64,000 nt of DNA. Origin: an uncultured Mycoplasma sp. (GTDB taxonomy: Bacteria; Bacillota_I; Bacilli_A; RF39; UBA660). The first letter of the stretch is position 1. Each line of letters opens with the position of its first letter. This document shows, one piece after another, positions 22,265 to 31,749 of the stretch. The stretch covers positions 1 through 64,000 of the forward strand of contig CAMNSE010000005.1 in the NCBI GenBank assembly GCA_946554525.1. Direction: 5' to 3'. The position numbers were made by a program, and so were the translations under genes. The notes below the pieces were generated by a model. The model saw nothing but the letters and a program-made list of their open reading frames with translations, was not told the origin of the DNA and made no database searches.

Positions 22265-22834
22265 CTATTTTGTCCATCCGAATCTTAATACATCATAAGT
22301 AATAGAGCTTCTTCCTACATATTTTAAAGCATATTCTTCACTTGGGCTTAAAAGATCAATGTCAGTTCCTAAAACACCACGATCTAAAACAATTGCTAAG
22401 GTTTTATCTTTACTAATTCTAGGACTGTTAAATTGAATAATACTTCCACAAGGAAGATTGCTACTTGAAGCAACAATTCTAACTTCTCCATATGTTGCAT
22501 CGTTATATGTTGTTCTGCCATTACTTAAATCAAGTGAACTCATGCATGCTAAATGCCCTGTACATAGAGGACAGTATGCTCCGTATCCAGTTAATTCACC
22601 AGTAAAGCTATCAAGAGCTCCCCAAAGATAAGTTTGATGGGCTTGTTCACTGGCAATTCTTTCTTCTTCTTTATTAATAAATATTGCCATAGTAGATAAG
22701 TCAACGCTTTTATTAATATTCTCATTAGTGCTAAAAGTTACTTTTTTAAAAGTAGATGCGCTTAAAATACAAATTGCTATTATTACTAATACTATTTTAG
22801 TTGTATATTCAAAGTAAAATTTAATTTTACTCAT
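22265..22834 (-). CDS. 3D-domain (YabE-like) cell-wall protein
   Basis: 189 residues from the ATG at 22834 (GAGGTGG site). Transmembrane anchor at about 8-28. The C-terminal 3D domain shows the aspartate-bearing IVLDRGVLGTDIDLL and the final DVLRFGW. Such domains are lytic transglycosylase-like (RpfB/YabE/YocH). Two CxxC-like cysteines (CPLC) precede the domain. Much shorter than B. subtilis YabE because the repeat region is missing. Confidence 0.82.
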   Translation of the reverse strand: MSKIKFYFEYTTKIVLVIIAICILSASTFKKVTFSTNENINKSVDLSTMAIFINKEEERIASEQAHQTYLWGALDSFTGELTGYGAYCPLCTGHLACMSSLDLSNGRTTYNDATYGEVRIVASSSNLPCGSIIQFNSPRISKDKTLAIVLDRGVLGTDIDLLSPSEEYALKYVGRSSITYDVLRFGWTK

Positions 22835-22878
22835 ATGTTCCACCTCATTTGGTCTTAATCATCATATCATAAAAAGCT

Positions 22879-23628
22879 TTAAATGTCAAAAGTCCGCTTA
22901 ATGTTATCATTGGTAATTCTTGACAGTGTATCTCTATCTATTCCATATAAATTTGCAACAAAATCAGCGATATTACATATTCTTGCTGGCTCATTTTTTG
23001 TTCCTCTAAATGGTTCTGGAGTTAAATATGGGCTGTCGGTTTCTAAAACAATATTTTCTATAGAAACATTTTTTATAACGTCTTTTAGTTTTGAATTCTT
23101 AAAAGTAATAACTCCGTTTATTCCTAATAAAAATCCCAATTTAATATAAATTCTTGCTGTTTCAATTGAACCAGTGAAGGAGTGGATAACGCCCGTTACT
23201 TTATATTTTTTTAAAGCATTTATGGTATCTTCTGTTGCTTCTCTAGAGTGGATAATAACTGGCATATTATATTTTTGGGCAAGAGCAAGTTGACGCTCAA
23301 ATAATTTTATTTGCTCTTCCTTGTTTTCTTTAGTGTAATGATAATCTAAACCAATTTCGCCAATTGCTATTACTTTTTTATTGGATAAGTTTTCTTCAAT
23401 AAAAGTAATATCTTCTTCATTATAATTTTCTATTTCTTCTGGATGAATTCCTAGTGCTCCATACATATTATCATATTTATTTATAAGTTCTAACACTTCA
23501 ATATTAGAAACGTTTGAGCAACCATTGTTGATAACTCTATTGATATTAACATTTTGGGCATTATTTAAGACTTCTTTTATATTTTCATAATATTCTTTAT
23601 ATATATGACAATGGGTATCAGTTAACAT
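22879..23628 (-). CDS. tatD: TatD family metal-dependent hydrolase
   Basis: 249 residues. DTHCHIYKEYY gives the HxH metal ligands, GEIGLDYH the Glu, VIIHSREA and IHSFTG the His residues, and LETDSPYLTP the last Asp. A 3'-5' DNase or RNase-like enzyme; B. subtilis YabD occupies the same place. ATG start after GGTG. Confidence 0.93.
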   Translation of the reverse strand: MLTDTHCHIYKEYYENIKEVLNNAQNVNINRVINNGCSNVSNIEVLELINKYDNMYGALGIHPEEIENYNEEDITFIEENLSNKKVIAIGEIGLDYHYTKENKEEQIKLFERQLALAQKYNMPVIIHSREATEDTINALKKYKVTGVIHSFTGSIETARIYIKLGFLLGINGVITFKNSKLKDVIKNVSIENIVLETDSPYLTPEPFRGTKNEPARICNIADFVANLYGIDRDTLSRITNDNIKRTFDI

Positions 23629-23754
23629 AAAATCACCATATATAATTATAATACATAAAAAATTTAATGCAATAAAAAAGAATAATTTTTAATTTACTAC
23701 TTTAGTAGACTTTATAAAAAAAATTTAGTACAATTATATTATGGAGTGATGATT

Positions 23755-24861
23755 GTGGTAGAAGATTTATGTTTAATTGCTATGGATAATTGTGCAGATC
23801 TTGGTGCAAAAATTAATGAAGCAATACAAACAATGAGGGGTACAAGTGTAGATTACAGAGTAAGTGTTAAAGCTGATAGATTCAGTGATGGAGAAGGAAA
23901 GGCTACAATATTGTCTTCTATTAGAGGAAAAGACGTTTATATTATTAGTGATACTCATAATTATAGCTTAACATATAGAATGCATAATAAAGATCAAAGA
24001 CTAAGTCCAGATGATCATTTTATGGATATTATTAGAGTTATCTCTGCAATGATGGGTCATGCTAAAAATATTCATGTGGTAATGCCACTTTTATATGAAT
24101 CAAGACAGCATAGAAGGAAAAGTAGAGAATCTCTTGACTGTGCAGTTGCGTTACAAATATTGGAGCATTTAGGAGTAACCGACATTATAACAGTGGATGT
24201 ACACGATCCTAATGTTCAAAATGCGATACCATTATTATCTTTTGATAATATATTCCCAACTAATGATATGTTAAACTTATTTTTTTCAAAAGAAGATATC
24301 GATCTTTCTAATACACTAGTTATAAGTCCTGATACAGGAGCTATGGATAGAGCAAGATTTTTTGCTAAAGTCTTAGGAACAGATGTAGGAGTATTTTATA
24401 AGCAAAGAGATGTTTCAAAAGTAGTGGATGGTAAAAATCCAATAGTTGATCATAAATATTTAGGAAGTGATTTAACAGGTAAAACAGCTTTAGTTGTAGA
24501 CGATATGATTGCAAGTGGTGGCTCTATTTTAGAAGTTGCCGAGGAGTTAAAGAAAAGAGGAGCAAGCAAAGTATTCTTCTTTACATCATTTGCACTTTTT
24601 ACTGAAGGTGCAAAAAGATTTGAAGATGCTTACAAGAATGGCTTATTTGATGCAGTGTATGCAACTAATCTAAGTTATCTTGATCCAAAAATACTATCTA
24701 TGCCATGGTTTAATTCTGTTGATTGTTCTGGGTATTTAGCGCAAGTAATAGATTGCTTAAATAGAGGAAATTCTTTGGGTGAATTAATAGAAAACAATTC
24801 CGCAGTTACAAATTATCAAAATGGTTTGGCTGGAGTTAGAGAAAAAGAAAGGGAAAGTTAA
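23755..24861 (+). CDS. prs: Ribose-phosphate pyrophosphokinase (divergent)
   Basis: 368 residues from the GTG at 23755, chosen because GGAG lies 8 nt upstream; GTG at 23746 and ATG at 23749 overlap the SD. The PRPP loop is VVDDMIASGGSI. MPLLYESRQHRRKSRE and TVDVHDPNVQNA correspond to the catalytic RxDRK and metal-binding segments. It makes PRPP from ribose-5-phosphate and ATP. Divergent and longer than the usual 315 residues. Followed, with a one-base overlap, by rpiB, which makes its substrate precursor. Confidence 0.88.
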   Translation: MVEDLCLIAMDNCADLGAKINEAIQTMRGTSVDYRVSVKADRFSDGEGKATILSSIRGKDVYIISDTHNYSLTYRMHNKDQRLSPDDHFMDIIRVISAMMGHAKNIHVVMPLLYESRQHRRKSRESLDCAVALQILEHLGVTDIITVDVHDPNVQNAIPLLSFDNIFPTNDMLNLFFSKEDIDLSNTLVISPDTGAMDRARFFAKVLGTDVGVFYKQRDVSKVVDGKNPIVDHKYLGSDLTGKTALVVDDMIASGGSILEVAEELKKRGASKVFFFTSFALFTEGAKRFEDAYKNGLFDAVYATNLSYLDPKILSMPWFNSVDCSGYLAQVIDCLNRGNSLGELIENNSAVTNYQNGLAGVREKERES

Positions 24862-25310
24862 TGAAAATATTTTTAGGCAGTGATCATAGGGGAGTTACTT
24901 TAAAAAATAATTTAATAGATTATTTACAAGGAAATGGTATAGATGCAAGCGATATCGGAATACCTAACAGTGATAGTGATAATTATACTGATTTTGCATT
25001 TAAACTTGGAGAAATGGTACGAGATACTGAAGGCTCTTTAGGAATTTTAATTTGTGGTAATGGAGTTGGAATGAGCATAGCAGCTAATAAGGTTAAAGGG
25101 GTAAGATGCGTTAGAGCAGTTAGCGTTGACGATGCATTTGCTGGTAAAAATCATAATGGTGCGAATGTTTTAGCGCTTGGTGCAGATACAACTAGCGATA
25201 TCAATTTGGTATATCAAATAGTAGATACTTTTGTAAATACTAAAAGTGTATGTGAAGAGCGTCATCAAAAAAGAGTAGATGCTATAATAAAGTATGAGGA
25301 AGAAAATTAA
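24861..25310 (+). CDS. rpiB: Ribose 5-phosphate isomerase B
   Basis: 149 residues. SDHRGVTLK at the N-terminus and the ICGNGVGMSIAANK motif with the active-site Cys fit RpiB/LacAB enzymes. GxHNGANVLALG follows. It interconverts ribulose- and ribose-5-phosphate. Overlap with prs and with the next gene indicates one operon, coupling pentose isomerisation to PRPP synthesis. Confidence 0.94.
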   Translation: MKIFLGSDHRGVTLKNNLIDYLQGNGIDASDIGIPNSDSDNYTDFAFKLGEMVRDTEGSLGILICGNGVGMSIAANKVKGVRCVRAVSVDDAFAGKNHNGANVLALGADTTSDINLVYQIVDTFVNTKSVCEERHQKRVDAIIKYEEEN

Positions 25311-25492
25311 TGGAACTTAAGATTTATTTATATGTGTTTTTTACGTTACTATCAGTATTTATTTTAAGTGGGGTTAATTTTGACCCTATTATTAAAAAAA
25401 ATAAAGTCATAGAAGCAAGATTGCTGGTTTTATCTCTTAGTATTGCTCTTAGTTATTTACTAACAAATTTTGTTTTAGATTTTATTAATTAG
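25310..25492 (+). CDS. DUF1146-like small membrane protein
   Basis: 60 residues with two transmembrane segments (about 5-25 and 38-58) and a basic loop. The pattern SGVNFDPIIKKN followed by ARLLVLSLSIALSYLLTNF matches the small YwzB/DUF1146 family as I remember it. No known function. ATG overlaps the rpiB stop. Confidence 0.75.
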   Translation: MELKIYLYVFFTLLSVFILSGVNFDPIIKKNKVIEARLLVLSLSIALSYLLTNFVLDFIN

Positions 25493-25502
25493 GAGGGTTA
25501 TT

Positions 25503-25823
25503 ATGAGAGAGATGAATAAATTAGTTAGAGATAAAATTCCAGATATTATAATATCAAATGGCGAAAAGCCATACTATCATATTTTAGATCAAAAAGATTA
25601 TATTAAAAGTTTATCCATTAAAATGATGGAAGAATATAATGAGATACTAAGTGCTTCATCAAATATTGAGGTATTAGAAGAATGCGCTGATTTATTAGAA
25701 GTTTTATTTGCATACGTAAAAGCTCATGATTTTGACACAGAAGATTTAATAAAGGCTTGTAAGGAAAAGAGAGACAAGCGTGGGGGATTTGATAAAAGAA
25801 TATTTTTGGAAGGAACAGAATAA
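25503..25823 (+). CDS. MazG-like nucleoside triphosphate pyrophosphohydrolase
   Basis: 106 residues. NKLVRDKIPDII at the start and the EExNE...E..D motif (MMEEYNEI, then EECADLLEV) are the metal-binding pattern of the all-alpha NTP pyrophosphatases. It likely hydrolyses noncanonical NTPs. SD AGGAGG; same operon as prs and rpiB. Confidence 0.88.
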   Translation: MREMNKLVRDKIPDIIISNGEKPYYHILDQKDYIKSLSIKMMEEYNEILSASSNIEVLEECADLLEVLFAYVKAHDFDTEDLIKACKEKRDKRGGFDKRIFLEGTE

Positions 25824-26720
25824 ATGAAGTTTGGAATTGTGGAAGTTGGATCAACTGTTACAAAATCATATTTGTTTGATAATGATAACATAAAAGATTT
25901 AGGTTCAAAATGTATCCCTTTTAAAACTAATTATAAATTAAATAATAAAATATTAGATGATGATATAAATAGTTTAAATGACTTTATAAGTGAGTTAGGA
26001 AAAGAAGTAGAAGATATATATGTTTTTGGTACAAGTATTTTTAGAAATATTTCTAATAAGGAACTTGTTAGTTTTAAAGAAAAGTTGAAAGATGGAATTT
26101 TTAGAGTAGTATCGGCTAACGAAGAGAATCTATATACTGTTAAAGGAGTACTGGCTAATAATGATTATACTGGTGATATGGTAGTTGCTATTGGTGGAGG
26201 AGGCTCTACTGAAATAGCTTTTGTGCAAAATAAAGAGATAGTCAAAATGACAAATCTAAACTTTGGAGCTATAGATATTACAGAAAAATTCCCAGAGTTA
26301 AAAGAAAATAAGGTAAAAACATCTTTTGACCAAATGTTTAACTATACGTATGATTTAGTAGGGACCTTGGATTTTAATGCTGATGTAATGGTATTAGCGG
26401 GTGGTAATTATATTTATTTTTATGAAACATGTAACTATGAGATGCAAAGTAATACCTTGTATAGCGATGAAAATCAAAAATATATGTTAGACATAAAAAC
26501 TGCTAATAAATATGACAGAGATATACTTAAGGAGTCTTTAGATGATATAAAGGAAAAATGTCCTGATAACACTGCTTGGTGGGATGGAGCAAGAGGAATG
26601 AGATTTTGTATGAACGCTATTGCTAATAAAACTGGCGCAAAATATATAATCCCAACAAAGATTAATATGTTACTTGGTCTCATAAATGAAATTAAAGAAA
26701 AAAGATCTATGTTTCAATAA
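25824..26720 (+). CDS. Ppx/GppA-like phosphatase
   Basis: 298 residues of actin-like ATPase fold. The phosphate-1 loop is VEVGSTVTKSYLF and the phosphate-2 motif is AIGGGGSTEIAF, where Ppx/GppA enzymes have DIGGGSTE. A third glycine loop is VLAGGNY. It could act on polyphosphate or (p)ppGpp-type substrates, but it is shorter and more divergent than Ppx. Last gene of the prs operon. Its 3' end overlaps convergent prmC by 14 nt. Confidence 0.65.
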   Translation: MKFGIVEVGSTVTKSYLFDNDNIKDLGSKCIPFKTNYKLNNKILDDDINSLNDFISELGKEVEDIYVFGTSIFRNISNKELVSFKEKLKDGIFRVVSANEENLYTVKGVLANNDYTGDMVVAIGGGGSTEIAFVQNKEIVKMTNLNFGAIDITEKFPELKENKVKTSFDQMFNYTYDLVGTLDFNADVMVLAGGNYIYFYETCNYEMQSNTLYSDENQKYMLDIKTANKYDRDILKESLDDIKEKCPDNTAWWDGARGMRFCMNAIANKTGAKYIIPTKINMLLGLINEIKEKRSMFQ

Positions 26721-27429
26721 ACATAAATCTGTCTAATTTATTATAATCTTGTAATGTTGTTATATTAGAATTTGGAAAATAGCTTTTAGCTATTTTTTTA
26801 ATTTCTAAGCTTTGAGTTGCCCCTATTTCAAATATTATATATCCATTAGTATTTAAAAAATATTTTGCGTTTTTTAAAATAGCCTCGTAAAACTCTAAGC
26901 CATTATTTTTAGCATATAATGCTATTTTAGGCTCATATTTAGTTTCAATAGATACTTCTTCATCCTCTTTTACATAAGGTGGATTAGAAATAATACAATC
27001 ATATTTTTTATTTGGAAAATATTCTAATATATCTAATTTAAAGAAATCTATTTTTGAATTGTTATTTGTAGCATTTATTTTAGCTAAATCTAGAGCTTCA
27101 TCACTTATATCACACGCATCAACTTTAATTGATAAATTTTTTTGAAGAGCGATTGCAATAGCGCCACTTCCTGTACATAAATCAATTATATTATTTATAT
27201 TTTTATCTTTTAAAAAGTTAATTGCTCTTTCTACTAAAAGTTCTGTTTCAAACCTTGGAATTAAAACATTTTCATTTACAAGAATTTTTAAGTTATAAAA
27301 ATCAACGTATCCTATTAAGTATTGAATGGGATAATGATTTTCTAACTTTTGATAAGCAACATTAATATTTTCTTTATATTTCTCGCGTAGTAATTTTATA
27401 TCAGTTGGATTGTAATCTTCTTTTTTCAT
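26707..27429 (-). CDS. prmC: Release factor glutamine methyltransferase
   Basis: 240 residues. IDLCTGSGAIAIAL is the SAM site and IISNPPYVKEDE the NPPY catalytic motif. It methylates the GGQ glutamine of RF1 and RF2, and prfA lies upstream in the same transcription unit. Somewhat short at the N-terminal helical domain. ATG overlaps the stop of the 96-residue gene (ATGA). Confidence 0.93.
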   Translation of the reverse strand: MKKEDYNPTDIKLLREKYKENINVAYQKLENHYPIQYLIGYVDFYNLKILVNENVLIPRFETELLVERAINFLKDKNINNIIDLCTGSGAIAIALQKNLSIKVDACDISDEALDLAKINATNNNSKIDFFKLDILEYFPNKKYDCIISNPPYVKEDEEVSIETKYEPKIALYAKNNGLEFYEAILKNAKYFLNTNGYIIFEIGATQSLEIKKIAKSYFPNSNITTLQDYNKLDRFMFIET

Positions 27430-27716
27430 TGATACATTTCCTCTAAAACATCCATATTAGCTTCTAAATATTGTGTTAAATTTGGATGTTTTATTTTTAA
27501 TGTTTCAAATCTTCGAATAAATTCAGAAGCATCAAATAAAAATAAATCAAGATAATATATTAATATGTCTTCGTAGAAATAAATATCATTTGCTTTAAGA
27601 TACTGAATAATTTTATCAACATTTTTTTCATCTAATTTTTGAAATACACTTTTGTTAAAACTGTCAGTCATTTCTTCAATATCTTCAATATTTAAATATT
27701 TTATTAGCACATTCAT
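27426..27716 (-). CDS. Small helical hypothetical protein in the prfA-prmC operon
   Basis: 96 residues, acidic, apparently all-helical and without membrane segments. No recognised family. It overlaps the repeat-protein gene upstream and prmC downstream by 4 nt each, so it is translationally coupled to both. It could be a partner of the repeat proteins, a guess from position only. Confidence 0.7.
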   Translation of the reverse strand: MNVLIKYLNIEDIEEMTDSFNKSVFQKLDEKNVDKIIQYLKANDIYFYEDILIYYLDLFLFDASEFIRRFETLKIKHPNLTQYLEANMDVLEEMYQ

Positions 27717-29152
27717 CTTTTAGCCTCTTTTCCTTCTCCAATTAAACCTTCTTTTTTAACTAATTTTCTTAAATTAATACCATATTTATTATGTAATGCA
27801 AAAGGAGCATAGCCAAAAATAGGATTTAATTTCCCGTCAACTATTAAATCAAGATGGCTATCACTTATATAGTTTATTAAAGCTTTTATTTGAATAACAC
27901 TTTTTCTAAGGAGTGATGTAGTAATATATTTTTTTAGCCCAATACTTGTCATATATTCTATTCCTTCTTTAATTCTAGAAATAGAAATGCTCCAAATGCT
28001 TGGCTTTAATAAGTGGACTAGCTCTGGATCTTCCCACTCTTTCATTTCCAAAATACTTTTAATAGCTTTATAATTACTTGTCCAAATAGTAGAGGTAAGA
28101 AGTGGAGCAAATTTAGGGTCATTCCATTCTTCCATTTCTAAGATACTTTTGATATCTTTATAATTACTAGTCCAAATATTAGAAGTAAGAAGAGAAGCAA
28201 ATTTGGAATCATTCCATTCTTCCATTTCTAAAATACTTTTAATCTCTTCATAACTAATTTTCCAAATATTAGAAGTAAGAAGTGGAGCAAATTTAAGATC
28301 ATCCCACTCTTCCATCTCTAAAATGTTTTTGATATTTTCATATTTACTATGCCATATATTAGAAGTAAGAAGTGGAGCAAATTTAGGATCATCCCATTCT
28401 TTCATTTCTAAAATGCTTTTAATCTCTTCATAGTTACTAGTCCAAATATTAGAAGTAAGAAGCGGAGCAAATTTGGGATCGTCCCACTCTTTTATCTGTA
28501 AAATGTTTTTGACATTTTCATAGTTGCTAATCCAAATAGTAGAAGTAAGAAGTGGGGCAAATCTAGGATCGTCCCATTCTTTCATCTGTAAAATATTTTT
28601 GACATCTTCATAGTTACTATTCCAAATATTAGAAGTAAGAAGTGGGACAAATTTAGGATCTTTCCACTCTTTCATCTGTAAAACATTTTTGACATCTTCA
28701 TAGTTACTAGTCCAAATAGTAGAAGTTAGAAGTGGAGCAAATTTAGGATCGTCCCATTCTTTCATCTGTAAAATATTTTTGACATCTTCATAGTTACTAA
28801 TCCAAATAGTAGAAGTTAGAAGTGGCGCAAATTTAGGATCGCTCCATTCTTCCATCTCTAAAATGCTTTTAATGTTTTCATAATTGCTATTCCAAATAGT
28901 AGAGGTAAGAAGAGGAGTAAATTTAGGGTCTTCCCATTCTTCCATCTCTAAAATGCTTTTAATATCTTCATAGTTACTACGCCAAATAGTAGAAGTAAGA
29001 AGAGGCGCAAATTTAGGATTGTTCCAATTTTTTAGAGAAAGAATTAATAGAACTTCTTTATAGGAACGAACATATATATAATCACAAATTAGTTTTTCTT
29101 TACCAATTTCTTTTAAATATTTATTTATTTGGATAATTTCATATGGTAACAT
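27713..29152 (-). CDS. 30-residue tandem-repeat protein A
   Basis: 479 residues. The N-terminal cap (1-37, MLPYEIIQINKYLK) is followed by about 12 repeats of exactly 30 residues with consensus EEWDDPKFAPLLTS-x-IW-x-SNYE-x-IKSILEM. A C-terminal domain of about 85 residues (YMTSIGLKKYITTSLLRKS) closes it. Each unit looks like two helices, giving a solenoid. The helix pattern loosely recalls mTERF-type repeats, but I do not claim homology. The paralogue at 30320-31579 has 10 repeats; the 180-nt length difference equals two units. Lies between prfA and prmC. Confidence 0.85.
   Translation of the reverse strand: MLPYEIIQINKYLKEIGKEKLICDYIYVRSYKEVLLILSLKNWNNPKFAPLLTSTIWRSNYEDIKSILEMEEWEDPKFTPLLTSTIWNSNYENIKSILEMEEWSDPKFAPLLTSTIWISNYEDVKNILQMKEWDDPKFAPLLTSTIWTSNYEDVKNVLQMKEWKDPKFVPLLTSNIWNSNYEDVKNILQMKEWDDPRFAPLLTSTIWISNYENVKNILQIKEWDDPKFAPLLTSNIWTSNYEEIKSILEMKEWDDPKFAPLLTSNIWHSKYENIKNILEMEEWDDLKFAPLLTSNIWKISYEEIKSILEMEEWNDSKFASLLTSNIWTSNYKDIKSILEMEEWNDPKFAPLLTSTIWTSNYKAIKSILEMKEWEDPELVHLLKPSIWSISISRIKEGIEYMTSIGLKKYITTSLLRKSVIQIKALINYISDSHLDLIVDGKLNPIFGYAPFALHNKYGINLRKLVKKEGLIGEGKEAKR
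27960..29050 (-). repeat. 90-bp coding tandem repeats, array A
   Basis: About 12 in-frame units of 90 bp within the repeat-protein gene, the last one degenerate. Units share long stretches with array B. Confidence 0.9.
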
Positions 29153-29161
29153 AAGAAACTC

Positions 29162-30229
29162 CTAAGATTCTAGACTTTGGCCTGCTAGTTTAAGTCTTAA
29201 ATCTTCTGTTTGTAAAGCCTCAATGACTGGTTCTAATTCACCATCCATAACTCTATCGAGACTCATGATAGAAAAGTTAATACGATGGTCTGTTACACGA
29301 TTTTGTGGATAGTTATATGTTCTTATTTTTTCACTTCTATCTCCAGTTCCAATTTTGCTTTTTCGCTCAGCGCCCAATTCTTGTTCTTCTTTGTGTTTCA
29401 TTTCATCATTTATTTTAATTTTTAACATTTGCATAGCGCGCTCTCTGTTTTTTAACTGACTGCGTTCAACTTGGCATGTTACTACAACTCCAGTAGGAAT
29501 GTGAGTTAATCGTACTGCTGAATTTGATGTGTTTACTGACTGTCCACCAGCACCACTTGAATGGTATACATCCATTTTAATATCGCTTTCTTTGATATCA
29601 ATATTTGCCGTTTCAACTTCTGGCATAACTAAAACTGTTGCAGTAGATGTATGAACTCTTCCTTGGGTTTCAGTTACAGGAACCCTTTGCACACGGTGGG
29701 AACCACTTTCATATTTTAGCTTTTTGTAAACATCTTCACCTTTAATCATAACCTCAACATTAGAGTATCCTCCACTTGTTCCTTCAATTGCATGTAGCTC
29801 TTCAATTTTCCATCCATTTTTTTCAGCATAATAAGTATACATACGATATAGATCTCCAGCAAAAATATTTGCTTCATCTCCACCAGCTGCACCTCTAATT
29901 TCCATAATGACATTTTTGCCGTCATTTTCATCTTTTGGCACTAAAAGAATCTCTAATTCTTTTGTAACTTTTTCTAAAGCTTCCTTTTGTGTTTCTAATT
30001 CTAAAGATGCCATTTCTTTTAATTCTTCATCTTTCATTAATTCTTTTGCATCTTCAATTGCTTGTAGAACATTTTTATATTCCTTATATTTTTTTACAGT
30101 TTCTTCTAAGTCACTAGATTCTTTTGATAAGGCTTTTAATTTATTAAAATCACTAATTACTTCTGGTTTCGATAATTCTATTTGTAATTCATTATATCTA
30201 CTTTCTATAACGTTAAGTCTTTCTATCAT
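29162..30229 (-). CDS. prfA: Peptide chain release factor 1
   Basis: 355 residues. The GGQ loop is in SSGAGGQSVNTSNSAVRL, and the N-terminal coiled-coil domain and codon-recognition domain are of usual size. It reads UAA and UAG. Flanked on both sides by the two tandem-repeat genes, and followed downstream by prmC, which methylates its GGQ. Confidence 0.96.
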   Translation of the reverse strand: MIERLNVIESRYNELQIELSKPEVISDFNKLKALSKESSDLEETVKKYKEYKNVLQAIEDAKELMKDEELKEMASLELETQKEALEKVTKELEILLVPKDENDGKNVIMEIRGAAGGDEANIFAGDLYRMYTYYAEKNGWKIEELHAIEGTSGGYSNVEVMIKGEDVYKKLKYESGSHRVQRVPVTETQGRVHTSTATVLVMPEVETANIDIKESDIKMDVYHSSGAGGQSVNTSNSAVRLTHIPTGVVVTCQVERSQLKNRERAMQMLKIKINDEMKHKEEQELGAERKSKIGTGDRSEKIRTYNYPQNRVTDHRINFSIMSLDRVMDGELEPVIEALQTEDLRLKLAGQSLES

Positions 30230-30271
30230 AAAAATAGTCCTTTCTTTCTATATAATTATATCAAAAAGTTT

Positions 30272-30298
30272 AAAAAAAACAAACATTAATTGTTTGCT
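30272..30298 (-). terminator. Terminator after repeat-protein gene B
   Basis: On the minus strand CAAACA and TGTTTG pair around a 5-nt loop, followed by TTTTTTTT. It separates gene B from prfA. Confidence 0.75.
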
Positions 30299-30319
30299 TT
30301 AAAGCTAAGCTTTAATGTT

Positions 30320-31579
30320 TTATCTTTGCACGCTTATTTCTTCTTCACTTAAAATCTCTCTTTTAACTAATTCTTTTAAATTAATACCATATTTATTATG
30401 TAATGTTGAAGGCGGATAGTTAAAAATAGAATTTAATTTTCCGTCAACTATTAAATCAAGTTGGTTATCACTTATATAGCGCATTAAAGCTTTTATTTGA
30501 ATAACACTTTTTCTAAGGTGTGATGTCGTAATATATTGTTTTAGCCCAATACTTGTCATATATTCTATTACTTCTTTAATTTTAGAAATAGAAATGGCCC
30601 AGATGCTTGGTGTTAATAAATGGATTAGCTCTGGATCATTCCATTCTTTCATTTGTAAAATACTTTTAACACCTTCATAATTACTTGTCCAAATAGAAGA
30701 GGTAAGAAGTGGAATAAATTTAGGATCATCCCATTCTTCCATTTCTAAGATACTTTTGATATCTTTATAATTACTATTCCAAATAGTAGAAGTAAGAAGA
30801 GGAGCAAATTTGGGATCGTCCCATTCTTTCATTTCTAAGATACTTTTGATATTTTTATAATTATTATTCCAAATATTAGAAGTAAGAAGTGGAGTAAATT
30901 TAGGATCCTCCCACTCCTGCATTTCTAAGATACTTTTGATATTTTCATAGTTACTATTCCAAATAGTAGAAGTAAGAAGAGGAGCAAATTTGGGATCGTC
31001 CCATTCTTTCATTTCTAAGATACTTTTGATATATTTATAATTATTTTTCCAAATATTAGAAGTAAGAAGAGGAGCAAATTTAAAGTCATTCCATTCTTTC
31101 ATCTCTAAAATATTTTTGATATTTTCATAGTTACTATGCCATATATTAGAAGTTAGAAGTGGAGCAAATCTAGGATCATCCCATTCTTTCATCTCTAAAA
31201 CACTTTTAATATTTTCATAATTACTTTGCCAAATAGTAGATGTTAGAAGTGGAGCAAATTTGAGATCATCCCATTCTTTCATCTGTAAAATGTTTTTGAC
31301 ATCTTCATAGTTACTATTCCAAATAGAAGAAGTAAGAAGAGGAGCAAATTTAAGATCTTTCCATTCTTCCATCTCTAAAATGTTTTTGATATTTTCATAA
31401 TTACTTAACCAAATATTAGAAGTAAGAAGAGGAGCAAATTTAGGATCATCCCACTGTTTTAGGGAAAGAATTAATAGAACTTCTTTATAGGAACGGGTAT
31501 AAAGAGCCTCACAAATTAGTTCTTCTTTTCCAACTTTTTTTAAATATTTTTTTATTTGTATAATTTCATATGGTAGCAT
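30320..31579 (-). CDS. 30-residue tandem-repeat protein B
   Basis: 419 residues, paralogue of the product at 27713-29152. It has the same cap (MLPYEIIQIKKYLK), 10 repeats of the EEWDDPKFAPLLTS-type unit and the same C-terminal domain (YITTSHLRKSVIQIKALM). It is transcribed in the same direction as prfA but cut off by a terminator. Function unknown. The near-identical units within and between the copies point to recent expansion and gene conversion. Confidence 0.85.
   Translation of the reverse strand: MLPYEIIQIKKYLKKVGKEELICEALYTRSYKEVLLILSLKQWDDPKFAPLLTSNIWLSNYENIKNILEMEEWKDLKFAPLLTSSIWNSNYEDVKNILQMKEWDDLKFAPLLTSTIWQSNYENIKSVLEMKEWDDPRFAPLLTSNIWHSNYENIKNILEMKEWNDFKFAPLLTSNIWKNNYKYIKSILEMKEWDDPKFAPLLTSTIWNSNYENIKSILEMQEWEDPKFTPLLTSNIWNNNYKNIKSILEMKEWDDPKFAPLLTSTIWNSNYKDIKSILEMEEWDDPKFIPLLTSSIWTSNYEGVKSILQMKEWNDPELIHLLTPSIWAISISKIKEVIEYMTSIGLKQYITTSHLRKSVIQIKALMRYISDNQLDLIVDGKLNSIFNYPPSTLHNKYGINLKELVKREILSEEEISVQR
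30570..31470 (-). repeat. 90-bp coding tandem repeats, array B
   Basis: Ten in-frame 90-bp units in the second repeat-protein gene. Direct orientation relative to array A, with prfA between them. Confidence 0.9.
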
Positions 31580-31749
31580 GTTAACACACCCTTCGTTTTA
31601 GAGATATTTACTATAAATTTTCCTTTTTCTTGATGAGTTATTATAGTTGGAAATTCTAAAAATGTCAAATGGTAAGATTTTATATTGTAAATGTTCTTAG
31701 TTTTTGTTACAATAAATTTTAATTTTAACTTATATATAACTTTTAGTTA

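Noticed and set aside
27960-31470. CRISPR-like or non-coding tandem repeats
   Set aside because: Units are exactly 90 bp, contiguous, without spacers and fully in frame. They encode protein repeats.
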